Below are positions 43,732-55,639 of a stretch of 64,000 nucleotides of DNA, piece by piece. The number at the start of each line of letters is the position of its first letter. Positions within the stretch are counted from its first letter, which is position 1. The translations under genes were made by a program, and so were the position numbers. The notes under the pieces were generated by a model. That model had not been told where the DNA came from and did no database searches. It saw nothing but the letters and a program-made list of their open reading frames with translations. The stretch comes from Mesorhizobium sp. M1B.F.Ca.ET.045.04.1.1 (GTDB lineage Bacteria; Pseudomonadota; Alphaproteobacteria; Rhizobiales; Rhizobiaceae). The stretch spans positions 1,736,001 to 1,800,000 of the forward strand of contig NZ_CP034448.1 in assembly GCF_003952465.1 (NCBI RefSeq), read 5' to 3'.

Positions 43732-43762
43732 GGCGGAAGAGCGTTTGCCGCGCCCTTCCGCC
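43732..43762 (-). promoter_or_regulatory. Intercistronic stem-loop after the binding-protein gene
   Basis: GGCGGAAG and CTTCCGCC pair across a GC-rich loop, followed on the minus strand by TGTTTC. It could be a weak terminator or an RNA-stabilising hairpin that raises binding-protein levels. The T-run is poor, so it is not called a terminator. Confidence 0.5.
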
Positions 43763-43783
43763 GACTTTGTCTGACGGGCCTGG

Positions 43784-44656
43784 TCAGATGACCGGGAAGC
43801 CCGGGTGACGTGGCGGCGGCTCCTGGCCGAAATATTCCTTGAAGGCGGCGTCGTAGAGCGCCGTCTCGTGGCCGAACATGGCGATGGTGAAGGTCTGGTT
43901 GACATAGGTCAGCCAGTCGAGATCGCCCTGGCGGACCGCTGCGCCGTAAAGCATCGAGTACCAGCTCTTGCCGGCGTCGAAATATTTGTCCGGATTGCGC
44001 GAGGCGAGCCAGCGCACGGTGGAGAGGTCGACCGCGGCGGCGTCGACGCGCTTCGATTCCAGTGCCTGCAGGACGTTGGCCTGGGTGTCGATCTGCATCA
44101 CCTGCGCCTGCGGCAGGGCAAAGTGGACCGAGCTTTCGGCATCGACATTCTGCAGGATCGAGATGCGTGTGGCGGAGCCTCCGGCAAGCAGCTTGTCAAA
44201 GGTCTTGTTCTCGGAGCCGGGCAGCGTCAGCAGCGCGACGCCTTCGACATAGTAGGGCCGCGAGAAGTGGATCAGCTGCGAGCGCTGCGCGGTCATGGTC
44301 ATGAACTGGATGGTAATGTCGACCTTGTTGGTGGTCACGTTCGGGATGCGCTGCGCCGGGTCCTGCATGACGAACTCGACCTTGGTCGGATCGTCGAAGA
44401 GGCCCTTGGCGAGGATGCGGCCCATGGTGATGTCCATGCCGACCAGCTCGCCGGCATCGTTCTCGAAATGCCAGGGCGCATTGGTGCTGCCGGTGCCGAC
44501 GATGAGCTTGCCGCGATCGAGCGCGGTGCGCAGTACGCTGTCGGATGCGGCCTGCGCGGCCGCCTTTTCGGCGCTGACTGCGGTGAGCGCGCCGGCGGTG
44601 GCCAATCCTGCCATGCCCAATTTCAGAAAATCACGTCTGCCGGATGTGTCGTTCAC
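43784..44656 (-). CDS. Amino-acid ABC transporter binding protein with Tat-type leader
   Basis: 290 residues. The leader has a twin-arginine motif (SGRRDFLKLG) and a hydrophobic stretch ending AEKAAAQA, indicating Tat export of a folded protein. The body is a family-3 solute-binding protein (LIVGTGSTNAPWHFENDAGELVGMDITMGRILAKGLF, VEFVMQDPAQRIPNVTTNKVDITIQFMT). First gene of the operon. A perfect palindrome lies upstream. The ligand is presumably the compound handled by the PLP enzyme and RidA. Confidence 0.88.
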   Translation of the reverse strand: MNDTSGRRDFLKLGMAGLATAGALTAVSAEKAAAQAASDSVLRTALDRGKLIVGTGSTNAPWHFENDAGELVGMDITMGRILAKGLFDDPTKVEFVMQDPAQRIPNVTTNKVDITIQFMTMTAQRSQLIHFSRPYYVEGVALLTLPGSENKTFDKLLAGGSATRISILQNVDAESSVHFALPQAQVMQIDTQANVLQALESKRVDAAAVDLSTVRWLASRNPDKYFDAGKSWYSMLYGAAVRQGDLDWLTYVNQTFTIAMFGHETALYDAAFKEYFGQEPPPRHPGFPVI

Positions 44657-44723
44657 GGCGACCTCCTTTGATGGTTATTCCCCAATGAAGCAGCGATGCA
44701 TGCGCCGATGGTCGATAGGTATT

Positions 44724-44739
44724 GTCTCTTATAAGAGAC
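44724..44739. promoter_or_regulatory. Perfect 16-bp palindrome, likely IclR operator
   Basis: GTCTCTTATAAGAGAC lies between the divergent binding-protein and IclR genes (44657-44783). A second imperfect dyad around TGTACA follows at 44746-44768. IclR proteins bind such short dyads near their own promoters. Confidence 0.7.
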
Positions 44740-44783
44740 GCATGTATCCTGTACAAGACAGATACTAGCATTAGGAATCGACA

Positions 44784-45584
44784 ATGCAAGACGGCGAAAC
44801 GCTCAGCGAATGGCCAGCTATTGGCACGGACGAAGAGAAGCCCGCGAACTCGCGCGAAAAGGGCCTCAACCGCGTGCTGCACATTCTGGAGTTCCTGCAT
44901 GCCACGCAGCGCGCGATCGGCATCGGCGAGCTGGCCAAGGGGCTCAACGCGCCGCGTTCGACGACCTACACGCTGGTGCGCGAGCTGGTCGATGCCGGCC
45001 TGCTGGAGATGGCCGGCGACGGCAATCGCGTCTATTTCGGCAAGAAGCTCTACCTCTATGGAATGGCCTATATGCGCGGCAACGACCTGTTGCGGCGCGG
45101 ACGGCAGGAGGTCGACGCGCTGTCGCGCGAGACGGGCGAGACCTCGGAGCTCTGCATGCTGCAGAGCGGCCGCTACACGATCGTCCATTCGAGCCCAGGC
45201 ACCCGGCCGTTCCGTATCAGCTCCGCCACCGGCCTGCAGATACCGCTGCCCTGGACAGCTTCCGGCCGGCTGCTGCTCGCCGGCCTCGAACGCAATCGGA
45301 TCGAAGCCATGATCTGCGAGGACGATCTCGTGCTGCCCGACGGCCGCAAGATCGAGCTCGAGGATTTCATCGACGACATCGGAAAAGCCCGCGTCACCGG
45401 CTATTGCGTGACGTCGGGCCTCGTCGACGCCTATACCAAATGCCTGGCGGCGCCGGTCTTTTTAGCGCCCGGCACGGTCGAGGCGACGATGTGCCTGGTG
45501 GTGCCGATCGACACCTCGCAGGAGCGGACAGGCGAACTGGTCGCGCTGCTGCGCGAGCGCGCGGCGCGGCTTTCGATCTCGTAG
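44784..45584 (+). CDS. IclR-family transcriptional regulator
   Basis: 266 residues. Winged HTH at about 27-85 (GLNRVLHILEFLHATQRAIGIGELAKGLNAPRSTTYTLVRELVDAGLLE). Effector-binding IclR domain at about 100-262 with the usual GETSELCMLQSGRYTIVHSSPG and LPWTASGRLLLAGL segments. Divergent from the transporter/catabolic operon, which it probably represses until the substrate is present. Confidence 0.9.
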   Translation: MQDGETLSEWPAIGTDEEKPANSREKGLNRVLHILEFLHATQRAIGIGELAKGLNAPRSTTYTLVRELVDAGLLEMAGDGNRVYFGKKLYLYGMAYMRGNDLLRRGRQEVDALSRETGETSELCMLQSGRYTIVHSSPGTRPFRISSATGLQIPLPWTASGRLLLAGLERNRIEAMICEDDLVLPDGRKIELEDFIDDIGKARVTGYCVTSGLVDAYTKCLAAPVFLAPGTVEATMCLVVPIDTSQERTGELVALLRERAARLSIS

Positions 45585-45603
45585 GACGAGCGAAAAGTTT
45601 CGG

Positions 45604-45666
45604 CTAAAGCGCGTCGCGCTGAAATGGATCCAGGCGCCGCGCTTCAATCCTGGGCGACATGCATTA
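45604..45666. repeat. Degenerate S-family repeat
   Basis: Begins CTAAAGCGCGTCGCG and ends GGGCGACATGCATTA like the other S copies, but the middle is diverged or rearranged. It overlaps the stop of the adjacent YdcH gene. Confidence 0.6.
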
Positions 45667-45867
45667 GGCGATGATGTCGGGGATGATGCGGTCTTCGAGC
45701 GCCATCAGCCGGTCCTTCAGCAGAAGCTTCTTCTTCTTCATGCGCTGGATCTGTAGCGGGTCGCAACCCATGGCGATCATCGCGTTGATGGCGGCGTCGA
45801 AATCGGCGTGTTCCTGTTTGAGCCGGGAATATTCTAGGCGTATCTCAGCCTGTTCCTGTTCGGACAT
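45664..45867 (-). CDS. YdcH/DUF465 family small protein
   Basis: 67 residues, mostly helical with a heptad-like pattern: LEYSRLKQEHADFDAAINAM, a CDPLQIQRMKKKKLLLKDRLMALEDRI core. DUF465 proteins are short coiled-coil proteins of unknown function. Divergent from a second DUF465 gene. Confidence 0.85.
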   Translation of the reverse strand: MSEQEQAEIRLEYSRLKQEHADFDAAINAMIAMGCDPLQIQRMKKKKLLLKDRLMALEDRIIPDIIA

Positions 45868-46118
45868 TATCTACCGTCTGCGTATGCGTCGCCCAGGGAT
45901 GGGCCTTTGGGCGGGGCCGGTGGGGTTTGTGACTTGTCGGTCTTGTCACCGGCGCGCCGCTGATATCACATTTCACATTGTCGTGGAATGCTACCACTGG
46001 GCATTCGACATCGAGATTGGTTGGTGGCAGACTGTCATTGTGCCGTCACAGTAGCGACCTGCGGTGGACGAGCCTGCGGCGGCTGCAATCGAGGAAACCA
46101 TGAAAGGGAGAACCAATC

Positions 46119-46298
46119 ATGTCTCTTGCATCCCATCTTGATGAGCTGCAGCGGAAGCACGGCGACATCGAGCGCGAAATCACCGATGCGATGATGCATC
46201 CTTCGGTAGACGACCTCGAAATCGCCAATCTCAAGCGGCGCAAGTTGGCAATCAAGGACGAGATTGAAAAGCTGAAGGCGAAACCGACGGCACACTGA
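46119..46298 (+). CDS. Second YdcH/DUF465 family small protein
   Basis: 59 residues: SHLDELQRKHGDIEREITDAMMHPSVDDLEIANLKRRKLAIKDEIEKL. It has the same layout as the divergent neighbour: helix, short break with acidic residues, then a Lys/Arg-rich helix. AAAGGGAG precedes the ATG by a few bases. A GC-rich imperfect hairpin at about 46334-46372 may terminate it. Confidence 0.85.
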   Translation: MSLASHLDELQRKHGDIEREITDAMMHPSVDDLEIANLKRRKLAIKDEIEKLKAKPTAH

Positions 46299-46539
46299 AG
46301 CTCCTCTAGGCAACATCACCGCACCCGTCGTGGTGCAACCCCACCGGTGGCAAGAAATGCCGCCGGGTTGGTGCTTTACACCGAAATTACCTGACCATTT
46401 TCGGGGCGCGTCTCGCAACCCGATGTGGTTGGTTGAGTTGCGCGGCCGCCGATCAAGGTCAGCCGATTTGCGGACCGTGGCTGCCGCTTGCCATTGACAA
46501 GCCATCTTTGCTCCGCCACCTCATGCCCGGAACTTCCAG

Positions 46540-47805
46540 ATGAAGGCGGCCGGCATGACCGGATATTTTTCTTCTCCTTTCCCGCGCCGGGCATCAGTCG
46601 GCGTCGACGTCGGCGGCGTGACGGTCGGCGGCGGCGCGCCGGTCGTCGTGCAGTCGATGACCAACACCGACACCGCCGATGTCGACCAGACCGTCGCCCA
46701 GGTCGCGGCGCTCAATCGCGCCGGCTCGGAGATCGTGCGCATCACCGTCGATCGCGACGAGAGCGCTGCCGCCGTGCCGCGCATCCAGGAGAGGCTGTTG
46801 AGGCTCGGCGTCAACGTGCCGCTGGTCGGCGATTTCCACTATATCGGCCACAAGCTGCTCGCCGATCACCCGGCCTGCGCCGAGGCGCTGGCGAAATACC
46901 GCATCAATCCCGGCAATGTCGGCTTCAAGGAGAAGAAGGACCGCCAGTTCGCCGCGATCGTCGAGATGGCGATCAGGTACGACAAGCCGGTGCGCATCGG
47001 CGTCAACTGGGGCTCCCTCGACCAGGAGCTCCTGACCCGGCTGATGGACGAGAACCAGGCCCGGGGCTCGCCACTCACCGCGCAGGAAGTCACCCGCGAG
47101 GCGATCGTGCAGTCGGCGATCCTGTCGGCCGAGATGGCGGAAGAGATCGGGCTCGGCCGCGACAAGATCATCCTGTCGGCCAAGGTCAGCGGCGTGCAGG
47201 ACCTGATCGCCGTCTATACCGCGCTTGCGACGCGCTCCGACCATGCGCTGCATCTTGGCCTGACCGAAGCCGGGATGGGCACGAAAGGCATCGTCGCCTC
47301 GTCCGCTGCAATGGGCATCCTCCTGCAGCAAGGCATCGGCGACACGATCCGCATCTCGCTGACGCCCGAGCCGAACGGCGACCGCACGCGCGAGGTGCAG
47401 GTCTCGCAGGAACTTTTGCAGACGATGGGCTTCCGGCAGTTCGTGCCGATCGTCGCCGCGTGCCCCGGCTGCGGCCGCACCACCTCCACCGTGTTCCAGG
47501 AACTGGCCCAGAGCATCCAGGCCGACATCCGCAAGAACATGCCGGTATGGCGCGAAAAATATCCCGGCGTCGAGAACCTCAAGGTCGCTGTGATGGGCTG
47601 CATCGTCAACGGCCCGGGCGAATCCAAGCATGCCGATATCGGCATCTCTTTGCCGGGCACCGGCGAGACGCCGACGGCGCCGGTCTTCATCGATGGCAAG
47701 AAGGCGGCGACGCTGCGCGGCCCTTCGATCGCGCAGGATTTCGAGAAAATGGTCGCCGACTATATCGAGCAGCGTTACGGACACGGCAAAGCCGCCGCGG
47801 AATGA
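46540..47805 (+). CDS. ispG: 4-hydroxy-3-methylbut-2-enyl diphosphate synthase (GcpE)
   Basis: 421 residues. TIM-barrel part ([29 protein letters not shown]) and C-terminal [4Fe-4S] part with Cys in [11 protein letters not shown] and GCIVNGPGE. It reduces MEcPP to HMBPP in the non-mevalonate isoprenoid pathway; ispA lies about 6 kb away. ATG 46555 is an alternative start. The next gene starts 4 bases after the stop. Confidence 0.95.
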   Translation: MKAAGMTGYFSSPFPRRASVGVDVGGVTVGGGAPVVVQSMTNTDTADVDQTVAQVAALNRAGSEIVRITVDRDESAAAVPRIQERLLRLGVNVPLVGDFHYIGHKLLADHPACAEALAKYRINPGNVGFKEKKDRQFAAIVEMAIRYDKPVRIGVNWGSLDQELLTRLMDENQARGSPLTAQEVTREAIVQSAILSAEMAEEIGLGRDKIILSAKVSGVQDLIAVYTALATRSDHALHLGLTEAGMGTKGIVASSAAMGILLQQGIGDTIRISLTPEPNGDRTREVQVSQELLQTMGFRQFVPIVAACPGCGRTTSTVFQELAQSIQADIRKNMPVWREKYPGVENLKVAVMGCIVNGPGESKHADIGISLPGTGETPTAPVFIDGKKAATLRGPSIAQDFEKMVADYIEQRYGHGKAAAE

Positions 47806-47809
47806 GCCC

Positions 47810-48664
47810 ATGCGTCGTTTGTTGAAGGCGACGCTTTTCCTACTTTTAGGGCTGAACTCGGCCGGCCAGGCGCTGGCCGATCCGCCGCAATCGGCCGCCA
47901 AACGGCTGATTTCCCGCGTCTGCGACTTGATCGAGACCCAGGCCGAGCAAAACCGCCTGCCCAAGGATTTTTTCGCCCGGCTGATCTGGAAGGAGAGCCG
48001 CTTCGACCCCAATGCGGTCAGTCCGGTGGGCGCCGAAGGCATCGCGCAGTTCATGCCCGGCACGGCCAAGCTGCGTGGTCTCGCAGATCCCTTCGACATC
48101 GAGCAGGCCATCCCGGCGTCGGCGAAATATCTTGCCGAAATGAAGGCCGGCTACGGCAATCTCGGCCTCGCAGCGGCCGCCTACAATGCCGGCGAGAACC
48201 GAGTGTCGCGTTGGCTCTCCTCCGGCGGCTTTCTGCCGATGGAGACGGAAAGCTATGTCTTCGACGTCATGGGCGAGCCGGTCGACAAGTTTTCCGACGC
48301 CGCTTACGCCAGCGCCATCCAGCCGCTCGATCCGAAGACGAGCTTCGCTGTCGCTTGCCGCCGGCTGCCGGTGATCATGTCGCGGACGGTCGCCATGGCC
48401 TCGATCAACGTCAAGCCATGGGGCGTGCAGGTGGCCGGCAATTTCCGCCGCTCCGCCGCAATCGGCCAATGGCTGCGCGTGCGTGGGCGGTTCCCGGCCC
48501 TGCTCGCCAGCCATGATCCGGTGGTGAGCCGCGTGCGCACGCCGATCGGCCGGCGCGGCATCTACGCGGTCAGGATCGGCGCCGACTCGCGCGCCGAGGC
48601 CAACGGCATTTGCAACAAGCTGCAAAGCGTCGGCGGGGCATGCGTGGTGCTGCGCAACCGGTAG
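47810..48664 (+). CDS. Lytic transglycosylase (SLT domain)
   Basis: 284 residues. Signal peptide (about 1-21, ending ALAD). SLT domain at about 35-150 with catalytic Glu in LIWKESRFDPNAVSPVGAEGIAQFMPGTA and the AAAAYNAGENRV segment. The C-terminal half (about 150-284) ends with a region that may be SPOR-like (YAVRIGADSRAEANGICNKLQSVGG). It cleaves peptidoglycan glycan strands in the periplasm. Close behind ispG, so probably cotranscribed. Confidence 0.9.
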   Translation: MRRLLKATLFLLLGLNSAGQALADPPQSAAKRLISRVCDLIETQAEQNRLPKDFFARLIWKESRFDPNAVSPVGAEGIAQFMPGTAKLRGLADPFDIEQAIPASAKYLAEMKAGYGNLGLAAAAYNAGENRVSRWLSSGGFLPMETESYVFDVMGEPVDKFSDAAYASAIQPLDPKTSFAVACRRLPVIMSRTVAMASINVKPWGVQVAGNFRRSAAIGQWLRVRGRFPALLASHDPVVSRVRTPIGRRGIYAVRIGADSRAEANGICNKLQSVGGACVVLRNR

Positions 48665-48755
48665 CACAAAGAAAATGGGAGATGTCGGCGGGACAGAGGG
48701 GGGTGGCGGGCACTCGGCAGTTGGTTTTTGAGACCCGTCTTTAGTCAGCAAACGC

Positions 48756-51113
<2,358 letters not shown>

Positions 51114-51290
51114 GATTTTAATGGTCGGGATTACGCTTGATTTACATTAAGATTTCGTTGGCGATGGGTGGCCAGATGTCATTGACAGCTTTGGTGCCGT
51201 GCTCGTTCTGATCGGCAACAACTGAGCGTTCGGCCCCAACTGGCGTTTTATCGGCTTTCTCGACATCGCAATGGTGGTTCGCCGGAGATG

Positions 51291-51863
51291 CTATGGGTTG
51301 ACTATGAGAGAGCGGTATCGAGCAGCCACCACCGCAATGATCGCCAGGTGAAGCAGGATCGCGAGAGCTGCTCCGATCAATTGCGGGACAAGACCTCCCG
51401 TTCGGCCAATCATCCAGATGGTGGCAACGCTCAGCGGCAAGAACAAAGTGACGCTGGTGACGAGGCCGGGATTGTATTTGCGGAGCCGCGCCGATGTGAC
51501 GAGGTGAGCGAGCGCGTTCACCATCATGACATACGGGGCGACCAGGCCCCAAGCGGGTCCCCATATGAATGCCGCGTAAAGGGCCAGCAGGTTGATGTCC
51601 CAGACAAACGGCAGATTGATGACGAGAACCGAGGCGACGGTAAGAGCGTCACGGCCGCCGAAAACATTCTCGTTCGCGAACTTGCGGAATCGGTCGCCGG
51701 TGCGTTCTTCCACCTGATGGACCATGTAAAGCGGGCTGTGCAAGAAGATCAGGAACACCGGCCACGAAAGCGGCATCACTGGCGCAACCGCGATAAGCGA
51801 TGCCGCCATGAACCCTGCGCCAACGACCCAATAGTCGGCTAGCCAGCCTTGCAGTTTAAGCAT
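51291..51863 (-). CDS. HXXEE domain membrane protein
   Basis: 190 residues, mostly hydrophobic with five or six TM segments. The HxxEE motif is seen as HQVEE at about 49-53, followed by the family feature FRKFANENVFG. Function of this family is unknown; the His/Glu set may bind metal or act catalytically. Single gene between the kinase and an epoxide hydrolase. Confidence 0.82.
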   Translation of the reverse strand: MLKLQGWLADYWVVGAGFMAASLIAVAPVMPLSWPVFLIFLHSPLYMVHQVEERTGDRFRKFANENVFGGRDALTVASVLVINLPFVWDINLLALYAAFIWGPAWGLVAPYVMMVNALAHLVTSARLRKYNPGLVTSVTLFLPLSVATIWMIGRTGGLVPQLIGAALAILLHLAIIAVVAARYRSLIVNP

Positions 51864-52190
51864 TTGATTCCCCGCTTCCTCAGTCGGCGATCCTGCACGA
51901 ATGGACGCGCATCACCAGAACTATTCGAATGCATGGGCGCCTGCCCGATTTTTCGATTGGAATATGCACCGTTGGGGATCGGTTGGAAGAAAGAAGCCCA
52001 TTGACCTTGATCCTCGCGGCGCTGACGGCCGGGTGACCATGTCGGACATTGACTGCCGCGACCGCCCCTGAGACAGTCAATAAAAGATGCGCGCTTCCGA
52101 AACCTGGCACTCCGTCGGCCCAGCCACCCGTTGCGGCGTCTGGCCGCCTGCCATTGATCGGAGGTGGAAACACGAGCACGGGAAGCGGTC

Positions 52191-53177
52191 GTGAGCGAAC
52201 CTACACAGCGAACGGTCGAGACCAACGGCATCCGCCTCAATGTCGCGGAGCAGGGAGAAGGGCCGGTGGTGCTTTTGTGCCACGGCTTTCCCGAATCCTG
52301 GTATTCCTGGCGCCATCAGTTGGGCGCGCTTGCTGCGGCGGGCTTTCGCGCCGTCGCCCCCGACATGCGAGGCTACGGCAAGAGCGATCGGCCGGAAGCG
52401 ATCGACCAATACACGCTTTTTCATCTGGTCGGCGACATGGTTGGCCTTCTCGACGCCCTTGAAGCCCCCACCTCCGTCATCGTGGGCCACGATTGGGGCG
52501 CGGTCGTCGCCTGGTATGCGGCGCTGCTGCGACCGGACCGCTTCCACGCCGTCATCGGCCTCAGCGTGCCGTTCCGGCCGCGCGGCAATGCGCGCCCGAC
52601 CAGCCTCATGCCGCGAACGGCGGATTCCCAATTCTACCAGCTTTATTTCCAACAACCCGGCGTTGCCGAGGCAGAGCTGGAACGGGACCCCCGGGCCACG
52701 GTGCGCACCATGCTTTACGCTGCATCGGGAGATGCTTCGGCCGGCAGCACGACAGCGGGCGCTGGAATCAGCATGGTCCCGCACGGCAGAGGTCTCCTGC
52801 AAGCCGTCGAGGCGCCTCCGAACCTGCCGCACTGGCTCAGCGAAAGCGACCTCGATTTCTACACGGGCGAGTTTCAGCGCACCGGTTTTGCCGGGGGTCT
52901 CAACTGGTACCGCAACATCGATCGGAACTGGGAGCTGATGGCGCCCTTTGCGGGCGCGCGGATCAAGGTTCCCGCGCTCTACATAGCAGGCGACCGCGAC
53001 CTGGTGATCGCCTTCCCCGGCATGGATCAACTGTTGGCCAATCTCAGGAACTTCATCCCGCAAATCCGCGATACACTGATGCTGCCCGGCTGCGGGCATT
53101 GGACCCAGCAGGAGCGCCCGGACAAGGTCAACGCCGCGATGATCGAATTCCTCCGGAGCTTGCCGAACCGGGACTGA
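52191..53177 (+). CDS. Epoxide-hydrolase-like alpha/beta hydrolase
   Basis: 328 residues from GTG 52191 (GGAAG ahead); GTG 52164 is an alternative. The HGFPESWYSWRHQ motif supplies the oxyanion HGxP. The nucleophile Asp is in GHDWGAVVAWYAA, the acid Asp in IAGDRDLVI and the His in PGCGHWTQQERP. A cap domain in the middle carries tyrosines that may polarise the epoxide (QFYQLYFQQPG). It adds water to epoxides; substrate unknown. Divergent from the HXXEE gene and convergent with a tautomerase. Confidence 0.9.
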   Translation: MSEPTQRTVETNGIRLNVAEQGEGPVVLLCHGFPESWYSWRHQLGALAAAGFRAVAPDMRGYGKSDRPEAIDQYTLFHLVGDMVGLLDALEAPTSVIVGHDWGAVVAWYAALLRPDRFHAVIGLSVPFRPRGNARPTSLMPRTADSQFYQLYFQQPGVAEAELERDPRATVRTMLYAASGDASAGSTTAGAGISMVPHGRGLLQAVEAPPNLPHWLSESDLDFYTGEFQRTGFAGGLNWYRNIDRNWELMAPFAGARIKVPALYIAGDRDLVIAFPGMDQLLANLRNFIPQIRDTLMLPGCGHWTQQERPDKVNAAMIEFLRSLPNRD

Positions 53178-53253
53178 TCCGAGGGAAAGCGAGTATCGGC
53201 TCCGACACGGAAAGTTGGGCGAGCCGCTCGGCAAGCGACTCGCCCGGTTCAAG

Positions 53254-53472
53254 TCAGGCACTATCCTTGGCCCGGTAGGCGTCGGGAAGAATGAAGACCT
53301 CGTCGGCGCGGCCATAGCCTCCATCGGGAACTTCTTCGATCAGCACCATGGTATGGGGACGCACGCCTTCGCCGAAATACTCGACGAACATCTGCGTGGT
53401 CTTGTGGACGAGGTCTTCCTTCTGCGCCTTTGTGAGGGCGGCCTCGGGCATCTTGAAGTTGGCAAAGGGCAT
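53254..53472 (-). CDS. 4-oxalocrotonate tautomerase-like protein
   Basis: 72 residues after starting at MPFANFKMPE, which puts catalytic Pro at position 2; GGAAGGAA lies upstream. The upstream in-frame stretch to 53601 is not protein-like. The family keto-enol tautomerises unsaturated acids in aromatic degradation, but no such pathway is adjacent. The conserved Arg side is represented by GVRPHTMVLIEEV. Confidence 0.85.
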   Translation of the reverse strand: MPFANFKMPEAALTKAQKEDLVHKTTQMFVEYFGEGVRPHTMVLIEEVPDGGYGRADEVFILPDAYRAKDSA

Positions 53473-53783
53473 TTGCAGGTTCCTTCCGGGTTGGATTTTC
53501 ACGGCGCTGGACGAAGAAGCCGGCGAGGCGTCATCGGCCGGATCGATCTTCGTTCGCTGTCCCGGAGCGAACATAGATTGCTTCGGACGCCGAATAATCA
53601 CCTGGCTGTCGACAGCAGTATTCGGGCAGGTCGAACAATCGATGCAGTCGGCGCCCTATCCGCGGAACCGGCAGCTTGCTCCGCGGCTACGTTCCTCCTG
53701 GAGCGAGCATCGCGCATTCTTTGCCGAGGCGAGGCTGTGAGGATCGATGCTGGCCGGCATCGCCGCCCCGCCTGCGCCGCAGC
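53473..53783. other. Gap between tautomerase and ispA genes
   Basis: 311 bases. It contains the tautomerase promoter region and the 3' side of ispA. No gene, terminator or repeat family recognised. Confidence 0.45.
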
Positions 53784-54698
53784 TCAGTTGTTGCGCGTCG
53801 CCACGAACGTCGCGGCTGCTTTCAGCATATCCGCCTGCTCGCCATAGGGCTCCAGCAGCGCATGCGCCTGATCGATCAGGCCGTGGAGCTGCTCGCGCGT
53901 CCAGTCCGGGCCGTTGAGTGCGGCAAGCGTCGCCTTGCCGGCGGCTGCGTCTTTCTTCGTCGCCTTGCCCATCCGCTTTTCGTCGGCCGTCAGATCGAGC
54001 AGGTCGTCGGCAAGCTGGAAGGCAAGGCCGATGGCCGAGCCGAATTCCGCCAGTCTTTCACGATCCGCAGCCGGCGCGCCGGCGACGATGGCGCCCGCCT
54101 CGCAGGCGAAGCGGATCAGCGCGCCGGTCTTCATCGCCTGCAGCCTGATGATGCCGGCCTCATCCGGCCGCTTGCGCTCGGCCTCGAGATCGAGCGTCTG
54201 GCCGCCGACCATGCCGCCCGCTCCGGCGGCGCGCGCCAGCGCCAGCACGAGCGCTGCCCGGCGCTCGGCCGGCAGCACGGTCGCCTCGTCGGCGACGATG
54301 TCGAAGGCCAAGGTCAACAGCGCGTCGCCGGCAAGGATCGCGGTCGCCTCGTCGAAGGCCTTGTGCACCGTCGGCTGGCCGCGACGCAGATCGTCATCGT
54401 CCATCGCCGGCAGATCGTCATGGATCAGCGAATAGCAATGCACGCATTCGAGCGCCGCAGCGATGCGCAGCGCCGGCTCGCCATCGGCGGAAAAAAGCGC
54501 AGCACTTTCCATGACCAGAAAAGGGCGGAGCCGCTTGCCGCCGTTGAGAACGCCATGGCGCATGGCCGCCATCAGGCGCTCCGGCCGGGCTATCTCGCCG
54601 GAAAGCAGCGGCGCATCCAGGATCTGCCGCAGCAGAACCTCGATTGCGGCGGCGTGCGCGAAAAGCGCGGTTTCGAAGGCCGTCTGGTCGTCTTTCAT
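53784..54698 (-). CDS. ispA: Farnesyl/geranylgeranyl diphosphate synthase
   Basis: 304 residues starting [11 protein letters not shown] (ATG 54701 is adjacent). First Asp-rich motif [18 protein letters not shown] and second [13 protein letters not shown] are intact; NGGKRLRP and GQTLDLE are typical. The residues before the first motif (ECVHCYS) fit the FPP-type IspA group. It builds C15 or longer prenyl diphosphates from IPP and DMAPP. Usually follows xseB and precedes dxs, but neither is here. Divergent from mtgA. Confidence 0.94.
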   Translation of the reverse strand: MKDDQTAFETALFAHAAAIEVLLRQILDAPLLSGEIARPERLMAAMRHGVLNGGKRLRPFLVMESAALFSADGEPALRIAAALECVHCYSLIHDDLPAMDDDDLRRGQPTVHKAFDEATAILAGDALLTLAFDIVADEATVLPAERRAALVLALARAAGAGGMVGGQTLDLEAERKRPDEAGIIRLQAMKTGALIRFACEAGAIVAGAPAADRERLAEFGSAIGLAFQLADDLLDLTADEKRMGKATKKDAAAGKATLAALNGPDWTREQLHGLIDQAHALLEPYGEQADMLKAAATFVATRNN

Positions 54699-54829
54699 CA
54701 TGGCCGGGACCGGTAGCCGACACTCAGACATTGCGCAAGAAGCCCGGCACCTTTATGCCGTTGAGCGCGTGGCACGGGTGGGGCGGCTTGACGGAACCGA
54801 TCGTCGAACATGAAAGCGAAGGGCTGGAC

Positions 54830-55537
54830 ATGGCGCGATCGCGGCGCCTGAATCGCGCCGGTCTCAAGCGCCTTGGCCGGCGTTGCCTGGTCGCGGCGAT
54901 CGTGCTGGCGGCGATACCGGTCGTGCTCACCTTCCTCTATCTGCCGTCCTTCGTGCATCCTATCTCGACGCTGATGCTGAAGGATCTCGCGACCTTCTCC
55001 GGCTACGACCGGCGCTGGGTGTCGATCGACGACGTGGCGCCGGTGCTGGCGCATTCGGTGATCATGTCGGAGGATGGGCAGTTCTGCTTCCACCGTGGCG
55101 TCGATCTCGGCGAATTGCGCGGCGTCGTCGACGATGCGCTGGCCGGCGAGGCGACGCGCGGCGCCTCCACCATCACCATGCAGACGGTGAAGAACCTGTT
55201 CCTGTGGTCGCGGCCGCTGGGCAGCGTGCGCAAGGTGGTCGAGCTGCCTCTGGCCATCTATTTCGACGCGGTGATGTCGAAGCGGCGGATCATGGAGATC
55301 TATCTCAACATCGCCGAGTGGGGGCCGGGCATCTACGGCATCGAGGCCGCCGCGCAGCATCACTTCGGCGTCTCGGCCAAGCAATTGTCGCGCCGGCAGG
55401 CCGCACTTCTCGCCGTCAGCCTGCCCAACCCGATCGCGCGCAATCCGGCCCGGCCCGGCCCGGGGTTGAGGCGGCTCGCCAATCTGATCGAGCGGCGCGC
55501 GGGCAGGTCCGGAGCCTATGTCGGTTGTCTTGACTAA
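54830..55537 (+). CDS. mtgA: Monofunctional biosynthetic peptidoglycan transglycosylase
   Basis: 235 residues. One N-terminal TM helix (about 18-40). GT51 domain with catalytic Glu in [30 protein letters not shown], and [30 protein letters not shown]. It polymerises lipid II into glycan strands at the inner membrane. [11 protein letters not shown] (54830) is the probable start; the frame is open further upstream over the ispA start region. Confidence 0.95.
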   Translation: MARSRRLNRAGLKRLGRRCLVAAIVLAAIPVVLTFLYLPSFVHPISTLMLKDLATFSGYDRRWVSIDDVAPVLAHSVIMSEDGQFCFHRGVDLGELRGVVDDALAGEATRGASTITMQTVKNLFLWSRPLGSVRKVVELPLAIYFDAVMSKRRIMEIYLNIAEWGPGIYGIEAAAQHHFGVSAKQLSRRQAALLAVSLPNPIARNPARPGPGLRRLANLIERRAGRSGAYVGCLD

Positions 55538-55639
55538 GGTCGGTTGACATTCATTCGCTCAAGGGGATTCGTGCAGCACTGACGGGGTGGCATAACGAAC
55601 CTCGCGTCAGCCTTATCCGCGATCAGAAGGAGCGGATCG

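Noticed and set aside
51142-51290. Remnant coding sequence (…[21 protein letters not shown]) after the HXXEE gene
   Set aside because: The short C-terminus-like stretch looks protein-like, but no start, domain or homologous partner is visible, so it is not called as a pseudogene.
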